From: a virus
DNA length: 36,272 nucleotides
IMG/VR virus record: IMGVR_UViG_3300028536_000028
Location: 1-36,272 of that record
Reading direction: 5' to 3' (one strand)
Below the pieces are notes generated by a model. It was not told the DNA's origin. It saw only the letters and a program-made list of their open reading frames with translations, and made no database searches. The position numbers and the translations under genes are program-made. Shown here in pieces: positions 21,665-27,758 of the stretch; the first letter of the stretch is position 1, and the number at the start of each line of letters is the position of its first letter.

Positions 21665-21951
21665 TCCACACCACGACGTATGTGCACGTCCACGAAGACG
21701 ACCCGTTCACCGTGGCACCAGCGAACACTTCCGAGCGGCTGCAGATCGTCTTCGGGGACAGCCCCAACATCGACGTGACGGTTTGGATGCCGATCGAGAA
21801 GGCCCAAGAGCTCGCACAGGCCATCCTGGCGCGCTACCCGCTGGTCGACGACGCGGCACCTCGGCCGCTGACCAGCCCCGAGCGTGAGCGGCTGCGCGCG
21901 GCCGGCTGGCCCGCTGTGCTGCCCGCCCCGACCGTGCTGTACCCGGAGTAG
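21661..21951 (+). CDS. Small protein, unknown function
   Basis: A 96-residue product from ATG 21661, with AAGGAG 5 bases upstream inside the microprotein frame. Strand-rich N-half (TTYVHVHEDDPFTVAPANTS, LQIVFGDSPNIDVTVWMP), then helix KAQELAQAILARYPL and a Pro-rich end. Last gene before the terminator at 21969. No family recognised. Confidence 0.55.
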   Translation: MIHTTTYVHVHEDDPFTVAPANTSERLQIVFGDSPNIDVTVWMPIEKAQELAQAILARYPLVDDAAPRPLTSPERERLRAAGWPAVLPAPTVLYPE

Positions 21952-21968
21952 GCCGTCCGTAAGTCTTT

Positions 21969-21997
21969 CTAGCCCGTGGCCATTGGTTACGGGCTAG
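21969..21997 (+). terminator. Hairpin terminator before cassette promoter 4
   Basis: CTAGCCCGT (21969-21977) pairs with ACGGGCTAG (21989-21997), 9 bp with an 11-base loop, followed by ATTGCTGTCT. It lies 17 bases after the previous stop and ends the small-gene operon. Confidence 0.65.
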
Positions 21998-22003
21998 ATT
22001 GCT

Positions 22004-22049
22004 GTCTAGCGTGTTGACAGTAGCTCGATTGGCCGTCTACTCTCTAGAC
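22004..22049 (+). promoter_or_regulatory. Cassette promoter 4, leaderless
   Basis: GTCTAG-CGT-GTTGAC (22004-22018) overlaps the -35 TTGACA (22014-22019). GTCTAC-TCT-CTAGAC (22035-22049) overlaps the -10 TACTCT (22038-22043), 18-base spacer. ATG at 22050 follows directly. Confidence 0.85.
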
Positions 22050-22181
22050 ATGACCGAGCAGCCCCGCGAAACCACGGTGATCATCACCGTCGATGACGAG
22101 TCGCCCGAAGACAGCTTCCGCCTCCTGTCCGCGGATCTGCGTTGGGAAGCCGCGCACGCCGAGTTCTACGCCGCGATCTGA
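22050..22181 (+). CDS. 43-residue acidic protein, leaderless
   Basis: ATG 22050 is 6 bases after the -10 of cassette promoter 4. The product (MTEQPRETTVIITVDDESPE, then DSFRLLSADLRWEAAHAEFY) is acidic: one strand, then a helix. Its small size explains why it can be missed. The next gene starts 11 bases after its stop behind AAGGAG. Function unknown. Confidence 0.55.
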   Translation: MTEQPRETTVIITVDDESPEDSFRLLSADLRWEAAHAEFYAAI

Positions 22182-22192
22182 AGGAGATCATC

Positions 22193-22489
22193 ATGCGCAT
22201 CCACACGAACATCGCCGACGGACCCACCATCCGCCACGCCGCATACCTGGCCGACGCCCGCGTTTTCCGCCTGGAGGCGAAGGGCTCCCGCAGCCACTCC
22301 ATGGCCTTCGAGGTCAACCTGTCCGGCAACTCGCCGCGGCGCACCCAGAACGACCGCGACGAGTACGCGGCGACCTACGACCAGTGGGGCGTCTTCCTGG
22401 CCGCCCTGTACGTGATCGAACCGACGATGAAAGCGGGCCCGTACCGGAACGTGGCCGACTTCCGGGCCAAGACCCACGGGGCCTACTGA
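22193..22489 (+). CDS. Conserved-looking phage protein, unknown function
   Basis: A 98-residue product from ATG 22193, with AAGGAG about 7 bases upstream. It contains SRSHSMAFEVNLSGNSPRRT and EYAATYDQWGVFLAALYVIE, then DFRAKTHGAY. Similar short proteins occur in actinophages and conjugative elements near anti-restriction genes, I believe, but no function is assigned. The last codon is followed by one base and then the ATG of the next gene. Confidence 0.55.
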   Translation: MRIHTNIADGPTIRHAAYLADARVFRLEAKGSRSHSMAFEVNLSGNSPRRTQNDRDEYAATYDQWGVFLAALYVIEPTMKAGPYRNVADFRAKTHGAY

Positions 22490-22490
22490 C

Positions 22491-23111
22491 ATGGCTGAGC
22501 TGATTCCCACCACGGCGGACAACGCCACCCACGCGCGCTACGTGGACAACATCAAGTCCGCGTTCGGGGTCGCATCCGCCGAGCATCTGGCCGCCGGGCG
22601 GCGCTGGTATCCGACCGCGCGCCAGCTGGCCTACGTGATGGCTTCTGGCATGGATGACGGCACCCCGGAAGGGTTCGACCGGGCGGTCCGGGCCGGCTCC
22701 GGGGTGATCGCCGCCCTGTCGCCACAGAAGGCCTGGACGACCAACGTGGCCATGGCCAGCAAGGCGTTCCAGACCGGCGAGGCTCGCGGGCACGTCACCG
22801 ATGCCTGCGACAAGGCCGAGCGGATCATGAACGGGGAGGACCCGCTCGCCGTGCTGCCCGACGAGTCCAAGACCTGGAATTTCTTCCGCTGCATCGTCGA
22901 TCCGACCGACGCCGATGCCGTGGTCATCGACCGGCACGCGCACGACGTGGCCGTGGGCACCGTGTACGGCGGGACCGATCGCGGGCTGTCCAACAAGCGC
23001 CGGTACGCCACCGTGGCGCACGCCTACCGCGAGGCCGCCCGTCAGCTCGGCGAGTTGCCGCAGACCGTCCAGGCAGTCGTCTGGGTCGCACACATCGAGC
23101 GCGACCGCTAA
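22491..23111 (+). CDS. DUF7178-like protein, possible HhH-type DNA protein
   Basis: A 206-residue product from ATG 22491. It has ARYVDNIKSAFG, RRWYPTARQLAYVMASGM, GVIAALSPQKAWTTNVAMAS, KAERIMNGEDPLAVL and VVIDRHAHDVAVG. This helical pattern, with ALSP..W..N...A and IDRHA, occurs in a family of phage and plasmid proteins that I tentatively recall as DUF7178; helices resemble helix-hairpin-helix DNA glycosylases, though a catalytic Lys/Asp pair is not proven. It would fit a DNA-modifying or DNA-protecting role next to ArdC. Confidence 0.5.
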   Translation: MAELIPTTADNATHARYVDNIKSAFGVASAEHLAAGRRWYPTARQLAYVMASGMDDGTPEGFDRAVRAGSGVIAALSPQKAWTTNVAMASKAFQTGEARGHVTDACDKAERIMNGEDPLAVLPDESKTWNFFRCIVDPTDADAVVIDRHAHDVAVGTVYGGTDRGLSNKRRYATVAHAYREAARQLGELPQTVQAVVWVAHIERDR

Positions 23112-23152
23112 CCCGTCCATCCCCCGCGAACATCCACTCAGAGGAGATCATC

Positions 23153-23641
23153 ATGGCCGACCGGACCCAGCTTCAGCTTTTCATCCACGACTGCCCCGAC
23201 GACCAGGCTCCCGCGCTCTTTGACGTGCTGGCCGACTGGGGCCTACGCGTCGATTGGGATGGCCGGCTCGCCGCCCCCGGTGAGCTGCACATCGGCACCC
23301 CGTACACGGAGCGCCTCGCCGCCCTGGACGCGGCCGACGAACTGGCCGCCGAACTGATCGACGCGGCGCCCGGAGTCAAGTTCACCCTGTGGACGGATCC
23401 CGCGTACGAGTGGTTGGGCACCCTGGTCCGCTACACACCCGAGCTCGGCCGCCACGACGCCGAGTGTGACGCGGAGGGCCAGGGGGTCTACTTCGAGGCT
23501 CAGATCCTGGCCGCGCTACGCACCGGCGGCCCGGCCGTGGGCGCTCAGGCCGTGCTGGCACTGGTCGGGGTCGCCTGGACGGAGACGCTGCGCGGTGGCA
23601 CCACGGAGCGCGTCATCACCTACACCGTGACGGACGACTGA
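23153..23641 (+). CDS. Unknown protein, 162 residues
   Basis: From ATG 23153, with GAGGAG 7-8 bases upstream. Alternating strands and helices (QLFIHDCPDDQAPALFDVLA, LHIGTPYTERLAALDAADEL, VKFTLWTDPAYEWLGTLVRY) suggest a two-layer alpha/beta domain. Two Cys are present but no metal pattern. The end is GTTERVITYTVTDD. No family recognised. Lies 41 bases after the DUF7178-like gene and one base before the next small gene. Confidence 0.55.
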   Translation: MADRTQLQLFIHDCPDDQAPALFDVLADWGLRVDWDGRLAAPGELHIGTPYTERLAALDAADELAAELIDAAPGVKFTLWTDPAYEWLGTLVRYTPELGRHDAECDAEGQGVYFEAQILAALRTGGPAVGAQAVLALVGVAWTETLRGGTTERVITYTVTDD

Positions 23642-23642
23642 C

Positions 23643-23819
23643 ATGCGCGCGCACCGCCCCGGTTGCGATCACTGCGCCATGGTCGCCGCCTACCGGGACA
23701 CCGTGGCCGCCGAGCGGGAGAACGCGGGCGGCTGGCGCAACGAGACGTTCCGCCCGTCGATCACGTTCGGTCAGTGGCTCATCCTCTGGCACCGCGAACG
23801 TCGCCTAGTGGAGGCCTAA
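23643..23819 (+). CDS. 58-residue zinc-binding small protein
   Basis: ATG 23643 opens a 58-codon frame: MRAHRPGCDHCAMVAAYRDT, later TFRPSITFGQWLILWHRERR. H-x3-C-x2-HC near the N-terminus is a likely metal site. Starts one base after the previous stop and ends one base before the next ATG, so it fills the gap exactly. A similar layout (short zinc head plus helix) is frequent in phages. Function unknown. Confidence 0.55.
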   Translation: MRAHRPGCDHCAMVAAYRDTVAAERENAGGWRNETFRPSITFGQWLILWHRERRLVEA

Positions 23820-23820
23820 C

Positions 23821-24150
23821 ATGTGGATCATCTTCCTGGCGCTGTTCGCCTGGCTGTTCATCTGGGCGGCCCGGCGGATCGTGCGCCGCATGCGCCATGT
23901 CGACGCGCTGCGTGCCCAGGTCGTCGAGCTGTCCACGAAGCTGAACGAGCTCGGCAACGCCTGGCAGATCGAACGTGATTGGCGAGTGCGGCTTCAGACC
24001 TACATTGCGAGCTCTGAGCGCGTCGTGAGGACACCGGAGCCGGTTGCGCCGGTGGTTGTGCCCGCCGAGCTCGAAGCGGACGACACAGACCCGCTGGACG
24101 CGCCACGGGTGGTCACCCGGCGCAAGAAGCCGCGCCGCAAGTCTGTCTAG
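23821..24150 (+). CDS. Membrane-anchored coiled-coil protein
   Basis: A 109-residue product from ATG 23821. Residues 1-16 (MWIIFLALFAWLFIWA) are one membrane helix followed by a basic stop-transfer (RRIVRRMRH). A coiled coil (about 26-60) and a Pro/Val-rich linker lead to a very basic tail (RRKKPRRKSV). The N-in or N-out topology is uncertain, but the basic tail suggests the bulk is cytoplasmic. The last codons lie inside the first dyad of cassette promoter 5. Confidence 0.6.
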   Translation: MWIIFLALFAWLFIWAARRIVRRMRHVDALRAQVVELSTKLNELGNAWQIERDWRVRLQTYIASSERVVRTPEPVAPVVVPAELEADDTDPLDAPRVVTRRKKPRRKSV

Positions 24151-24190
24151 CGTGTTGACACCCTAGGGAGTCACTGTCTAGTCTCTAGAC
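24145..24190 (+). promoter_or_regulatory. Cassette promoter 5 for ardC
   Basis: GTCTAG-CGT-GTTGAC (24145-24159) overlaps the -35 TTGACA (24155-24160). GTCTAG-TCT-CTAGAC (24176-24190) overlaps the -10 TAGTCT (24179-24184), 18-base spacer. The second dyad is a perfect palindrome. An ATG lies at 24193, 2 bases further than in the other copies. Confidence 0.85.
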
Positions 24191-24216
24191 AGATGCCCGC
24201 GATCCTGGAGGACACC

Positions 24217-25155
24217 ATGGCCACCGCCACCCGCAAGCGCCCCGCCCGCAAGGCCTCGGCCGTCAAGGTCGACGCCTACCAGGTGATCACCGATCAGATC
24301 ATCGAGCTCCTGGACTCCGGTGTGGCGCCGTGGCATAAGCCGTGGAACGCCGAGACGGGCATGCCGCTGTCGATGTCGACCGGCCGCTACTACCGGGGCG
24401 TGAACGTGTTCCTGCTGGCCATGCAGTCGGCCGTCAAGGGCTACGCGTCGCCGTGGTGGGGCACGTACAAGCAGATCGCCGAGCGGGGCGGCCAGGTCCG
24501 TAAGGGCGAGAAGGCCACCATGATCGTCTTCTGGAAGCAGATCCTGAAGCTGGACGAGTCGACCGGCAAGAACATCGCGTTTTGGATGGTCCGCACGTTC
24601 AACGTGTTCAACGCCGAGCAGACCGAAGACGCCTCGGTGCTGGGCCTGCCGGCGCCGGCCGAGCCGAAGGGCCTGCCGGAACAGATCGCCGAGTGCGACG
24701 CCGTGGTGGCGCGCTACCTGGCAGGCGGCCCGTCCTTCGAGGTGGGCGGCGACGCGGCCTACTACATGCCCGGTGTCGATCACGTGCAGATGCCCGAGCT
24801 CGCTACGTTCATCGGCTCGGAGGAGTACTACGGCACGCTGTTCCATGAGCTCACCCACTCGACCGGGCACAGCTCGCGGCTGGACCGCGACGGCGTGGCG
24901 AACCTGCCGACCGGGCACCGCTTCGGCGACGCGCTGTACTCGAAGGAGGAGCTAGTGGCCGAAATGGGCGCGGCGTTCCTGGCCGGCATGACCGGCATCG
25001 CGGCGAAGACGCTGCCGAACTCGGCGGCCTACCTGCAGAGCTGGATTCGAGTCCTGCGCGGGGACAAAAAGCTCCTGGTTGGCGCCGCCGCGCAGGCCCA
25101 GAAGGCCGCGGACCTGATTCTCGGCGTCACGTTCGAGGCCACGACCGAGGACTGA
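24217..25155 (+). CDS. ardC: ArdC-like anti-restriction protein
   Basis: A 312-residue product from ATG 24217, with GGAGG 5 bases upstream; the in-frame ATG 24193 next to the promoter would add 8 residues (leaderless start). The N-terminal domain (about 18-135) has DQIIELLDSGVAPWHKPWN and YYRGVNVFLLAMQS, GEKATMIVFWK, typical of the ArdC ssDNA-binding domain. The C-terminal domain is a zincin-like metallopeptidase with FHELTHSTGH (His210, Glu211, His214) and a later Glu in KEELVAEMGAAFL. ArdC proteins protect incoming DNA from restriction. All key residues are present, so the gene looks functional. Confidence 0.9.
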   Translation: MATATRKRPARKASAVKVDAYQVITDQIIELLDSGVAPWHKPWNAETGMPLSMSTGRYYRGVNVFLLAMQSAVKGYASPWWGTYKQIAERGGQVRKGEKATMIVFWKQILKLDESTGKNIAFWMVRTFNVFNAEQTEDASVLGLPAPAEPKGLPEQIAECDAVVARYLAGGPSFEVGGDAAYYMPGVDHVQMPELATFIGSEEYYGTLFHELTHSTGHSSRLDRDGVANLPTGHRFGDALYSKEELVAEMGAAFLAGMTGIAAKTLPNSAAYLQSWIRVLRGDKKLLVGAAAQAQKAADLILGVTFEATTED

Positions 25156-25170
25156 GCCCCGTCCGACCAT

Positions 25171-25201
25171 CCCCCGGTGTCTAGTTCGTTGACACCGGGG
25201 G
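25171..25201 (+). terminator. Hairpin after ardC, overlapping the next promoter
   Basis: CCCCCGGTGTC (25171-25181) pairs with GACACCGGGGG (25191-25201), 11 bp with a 9-base loop. It follows the ardC stop by 15 bases, and its right arm contains part of the -35 and first dyad of cassette promoter 6. No T-run follows. Confidence 0.55.
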
Positions 25202-25224
25202 ATGCTGGCGTCTATTCTCTAGAC
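25179..25224 (+). promoter_or_regulatory. Cassette promoter 6, leaderless
   Basis: GTCTAG-TTC-GTTGAC (25179-25193) overlaps the -35 TTGACA (25189-25194). GTCTAT-TCT-CTAGAC (25210-25224) overlaps the -10 TATTCT (25213-25218), 18-base spacer. ATG 25225 follows directly. Confidence 0.85.
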
Positions 25225-26511
25225 ATGACCAACGCAGCGCTTGTGACCACCGGCCCGATGACGCTGGACGGCACCCCCGACGACCACGCGTGGATCTACC
25301 GCGACACCATCCGCACCGGCACCATGGCCACGCTCACGCAGGCCGTGACCGAGGCCGCCCAGAAGCTGGCGAAGCGCCTGCCGGGCGTTCGGGTGCACGT
25401 CTGGTCGCGCGACGCGGGCATGCTCGAATGGTGCACCACGCACCGGGTGTTCCTCTGCCAGGGCGAGGAGGGCGACGTCTGCTCCTACGTTCACCAGCAC
25501 GCCACCACGGTTGAGGTGACCGCGACCGGGCTGCCCGTGTTCGACGGCACCTGGTCGGTGGCCGGTGTGCTGCGGGTGGACAGCGAGAACGTGGTCACCG
25601 CGCACACCGTAGGCCGCGCCAGCGAGAGTTTCGCCTCCGCGTTCACCGGCCTGGCCGGCACCTGCGAGCACTGCGGGACGCAGCGCCGCCGCAACGTCAC
25701 CGTGCTGCTGACCGACGTGGACGGCAACGTGCGGCCGGTCGGGCGGTCCTGCCTGGCCGAGTACACCGGCGGCAGCATCCGGGCGGAGATCCTGGGCGAT
25801 CTGCTGGCCGTGGGCGAGCGGTTCCGCGAGGCGTTCGGCGTGGCCCTGTCGGCCGACCCCGACTCCGCCCCGGTGGAGGACGTCGTGGCCTGTGCGTTGA
25901 TCCTGGTCGCCATGCACGGTTTCGTCCGGGTCGACGACGGCGGATTCGGCCGGGCCGTCCCGACCGTGCAGCGGCTGCACGACTGCATCTGCCCCGGCAA
26001 GACCCCGGGCGACGTCATCCCGGCCGAGCTGACCGACGCGCAGCGGCAGGCGGCACGCGACGCCATCGCCCTGGTCGCCAGCGCCGATGACGGCTCCGAG
26101 TACCTGGCCAACCTGCGCGCCGTCGTGACCAACGAGTGGACCCAGGTGACCGGGCGCGGCCAGAAGCTCGGCCTACTGGCCAGCCTGCCGGCCGCTGTCG
26201 AGCGGATGGCCCGCCAGGGCGCCGAGAAGGCCGCTCAGGGCGACGCTGGCGCCTGGATCGGAGCCCTGGACGAGAAGGTGACCCTCTCCGGCACCGTGAC
26301 CGGGGTGAGCTTCTTTGAGGGCTCCTACGGCACGTCGTGGCTCGTCAAGGTGGCCACCGAGGCCGGCGCGGTGAAGATGTTCACCACGGCGCGCGGACTG
26401 CGCGAGCTCGAAGCCGGCGCGGCCGTCACCATCACCGGCACGGTGCGCAGCCACGACGAGTTCCGCGGCGTGCGAGAGACCCTGCTCGGGCGGCCGAAGC
26501 TGATCGGCTGA
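25225..26511 (+). CDS. Zinc-finger plus OB-like C-terminal domain protein, leaderless
   Basis: A 428-residue product from ATG 25225. Cys147 and Cys150 (CEHCGTQRRR) and Cys176 (GRSCLAEYTGG) form a zinc site known from plasmid and phage proteins often found beside ArdC. The last 85 residues (VTLSGTVTGVSFFEGSYGTS, TARGLRELEAGAAVTITGTV) look like an OB fold, which would bind single-stranded nucleic acid. The N-terminal 140 residues have several more Cys/His (CTTH, CSYVHQH). A role in DNA entry or protection is inferred from the neighbour. No catalytic centre is visible. Confidence 0.65.
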   Translation: MTNAALVTTGPMTLDGTPDDHAWIYRDTIRTGTMATLTQAVTEAAQKLAKRLPGVRVHVWSRDAGMLEWCTTHRVFLCQGEEGDVCSYVHQHATTVEVTATGLPVFDGTWSVAGVLRVDSENVVTAHTVGRASESFASAFTGLAGTCEHCGTQRRRNVTVLLTDVDGNVRPVGRSCLAEYTGGSIRAEILGDLLAVGERFREAFGVALSADPDSAPVEDVVACALILVAMHGFVRVDDGGFGRAVPTVQRLHDCICPGKTPGDVIPAELTDAQRQAARDAIALVASADDGSEYLANLRAVVTNEWTQVTGRGQKLGLLASLPAAVERMARQGAEKAAQGDAGAWIGALDEKVTLSGTVTGVSFFEGSYGTSWLVKVATEAGAVKMFTTARGLRELEAGAAVTITGTVRSHDEFRGVRETLLGRPKLIG

Positions 26512-26524
26512 TAAGCCCCGTTAT

Positions 26525-26552
26525 CGGGCCCCAGGTTGGACACTGGGGCCCG
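26525..26552 (+). terminator. Hairpin terminator
   Basis: CGGGCCCCAG (26525-26534) pairs with CTGGGGCCCG (26543-26552), 10 bp with an 8-base loop, 13 bases after the previous stop. T-run absent, as is usual in high-GC actinobacteria. Confidence 0.65.
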
Positions 26553-26595
26553 GTACGGCGTTAGTGGCAAGTACACCCGCGAGAGAGGAACGATC

Positions 26596-26823
26596 ATGCC
26601 AGGTGAGCTCACGGACGCACAGCGCGAACTACTCGACATCGTCACCGGACCACCGCCCGCGCCGTACTGGTATGCCGATCACCAGCGGCTCGCCATGGTG
26701 GCCAGCTACATGATCGACGGCTCGGAGGAGTACGACGTGCGGGACGTGATCTACATGCTGGAGAAGCCATGGAAGTACGACACGGAGTACCGCGCCGCGT
26801 ACGCGTGGATCCGAGCCCGGTAG
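26596..26823 (+). CDS. Small helical protein, unknown function
   Basis: A 75-residue product from ATG 26596, with GAGAGGAA about 6 bases upstream. It contains LTDAQRELLDIVTGPPPAPY, YADHQRLAMVASYMIDGSEE and DVRDVIYMLEKPWKYD. The first piece also occurs loosely as LTDAQRQAARDAI in the gene before it. No cassette promoter precedes it, so it depends on readthrough past the hairpin at 26525 or an unseen promoter. No family recognised. Confidence 0.55.
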   Translation: MPGELTDAQRELLDIVTGPPPAPYWYADHQRLAMVASYMIDGSEEYDVRDVIYMLEKPWKYDTEYRAAYAWIRAR

Positions 26824-26847
26824 AATCAGCACCGCTGACGGCTTGAC

Positions 26848-26886
26848 ATCGGCCCGACTAGGAACACCCTGGTCGGGCCGATTTGT
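26848..26886 (+). terminator. Rho-independent terminator with T-tail
   Basis: ATCGGCCCGAC (26848-26858) pairs with GTCGGGCCGAT (26872-26882), 11 bp with a 13-base loop, followed by TTGTTTGTC. One of the clearest intrinsic terminators in the window; it also shields cassette promoter 7. Confidence 0.8.
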
Positions 26887-26888
26887 TT

Positions 26889-26934
26889 GTCCGGGTGATT
26901 GACGCCGTGCGGTATGGTTGTCTGGTCACTAGAC
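26889..26934 (+). promoter_or_regulatory. Cassette promoter 7, with leader
   Basis: GTCCGG-GTG-ATTGAC (26889-26903) overlaps the -35 TTGACG (26899-26904). GTCTGG-TCA-CTAGAC (26920-26934) overlaps a poor -10 TGGTCA (26923-26928). Dyads are 31 bp apart. An 18-base leader with GGAGG leads to GTG 26953. Confidence 0.7.
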
Positions 26935-26952
26935 GAGACGAATGGAGGCGAC

Positions 26953-27294
26953 GTGACCGCCAAGACTCAGCCGGTGAGCTCACTCGCCGTCGACATCGAC
27001 AAGATCCACGCCATGGCCGGTCTGCTGGCCGAGGTCCGCGACGCGTACACCGCGCAGGTGGCCGAGGACCGGGGCCGCTACCTCGCCGACCTGGAGTACG
27101 TCCGGACGCTGCGCGAGGCCGTCAAGGACTTCGAGAACGCCATGCTGCGCGACTACTGGCGCGCCCCCCGCCCGCTGCGGGCCCCGGTGGCCGACGTGCT
27201 GCGGGCCGGTGACATCTCGCGCGCCTGGCTGTATCAGATCCGGGGCCGCGTCGAGCGATCAGGCGAGCTCGGCCCGGATACCCTGGCCGAGTAG
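26953..27294 (+). CDS. Putative DNA-binding helical protein, candidate regulator
   Basis: A 113-residue product from GTG 26953, with GGAGG 4 bases upstream. It is helical throughout: an N-terminal coil (DIDKIHAMAGLLAEVRDAYT), then a region VADVLRAGDISRAWLYQIRG that could form a helix-turn-helix with ISRAWLYQIRG as recognition helix. It is the only one of the cassette genes with the weak -10 and a ribosome site, which could suit an autoregulated regulator. Candidate for the dyad-binding protein; the assignment is inference. Confidence 0.5.
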   Translation: MTAKTQPVSSLAVDIDKIHAMAGLLAEVRDAYTAQVAEDRGRYLADLEYVRTLREAVKDFENAMLRDYWRAPRPLRAPVADVLRAGDISRAWLYQIRGRVERSGELGPDTLAE

Positions 27295-27316
27295 TCAGCG
27301 CGATCACGTCGGGTGC

Positions 27317-27361
27317 AGGTGAGCCCCGTAGTGCCCCCCAACGGCGCTACGGGGCTCACTT
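27317..27361. terminator. Strong terminator at the end of the plus-strand region
   Basis: GTGAGCCCCGTAG (27319-27331) pairs with CTACGGGGCTCAC (27347-27359), 13 bp plus two further pairs, with a 15-base loop. It lies 22 bases after the last plus-strand gene, in a convergent gap, and may stop transcription from both sides. Confidence 0.8.
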
Positions 27362-27444
27362 GCGTTCGGGGGGGCAGTGGCTGTGCCGGAGTCGCGCGCC
27401 AGGGCGGCAGCGGGCCGTACAGGGCCGGTCCGCCGGCGGTCAGG

Positions 27445-27463
27445 TTAGGTGAGCCTCACCTTG
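27445..27463. promoter_or_regulatory. DtxR/IdeR-type iron box
   Basis: TTAGGTGAGCCTCACCTTG matches 15 of 19 positions of the DtxR/IdeR consensus (TTAGGTTAGSCTAACCTAA), with a 7-1-7 perfect palindrome AGGTGAG-C-CTCACCT. It lies in the convergent gap 27295-27512, with no gene start nearby. Small hairpins (GGGTGC-3-GCACCC at 27475-27490 and CGTCCA-4-TGGACG at 27492-27507) follow it. Confidence 0.55.
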
Positions 27464-27512
27464 GCCAGCTGGGCGGGGTGCCTTGCACCCGGCGTCCACC
27501 GCTGGACGGTGA

Positions 27513-27758
27513 TCAACAAGGCCCCCGGGGGGGACCCCCCTCCCCCTCTATGCGCTCAAGAATTTTTTTAAATTCGCGGCCCGAAATCGGCGTGTCGCGC
27601 GAAATCCAGGGCGGGTCATACCACTCGTCGGCCTTCTCGCAGAGATATTGGCCGTACCAGTTCACGTAGTGCTCACCCGGATAGGACCGGGTGACCGTCA
27701 CCCCGTCGGTGCTCCAGCGACCCCGCTTGCGGCAGCCAGCGCACTTCCAGGTGGTCAG
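27513..27758 (-). CDS. Small zinc-type protein, probable CTG start
   Basis: The in-frame coding signal extends upstream of GTG 27701: TWKCAGCRKRGRW gives a CxxC pair, followed by TVTRSYPGEHYVNWYGQYLC and ISGREFKKILERIE. No ATG, GTG or TTG precedes it in frame; only CTG 27758, overlapping the upstream stop as CTGA, like the ATGA/GTGA junctions around it. With that start the product has 81 residues; from GTG 27701 it has 62. The N-terminal CxxC plus later Cys suggest a zinc ribbon. Function unknown. It is the last gene of the minus-strand operon. Confidence 0.55.
   Translation of the reverse strand: MTTWKCAGCRKRGRWSTDGVTVTRSYPGEHYVNWYGQYLCEKADEWYDPPWISRDTPISGREFKKILERIEGEGGPPRGPC

Noticed and set aside
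27362-27512. Phage attachment site in the convergent gap
   Set aside because: Hairpins and an iron box are visible, but no integrase gene and no host-tRNA-like core sequence lie here, so attP cannot be supported.
27555-27580. A-rich run as a programmed frameshift site in the 27513-27758 gene
   Set aside because: Either shift meets a stop within a few codons, so no longer product would form.
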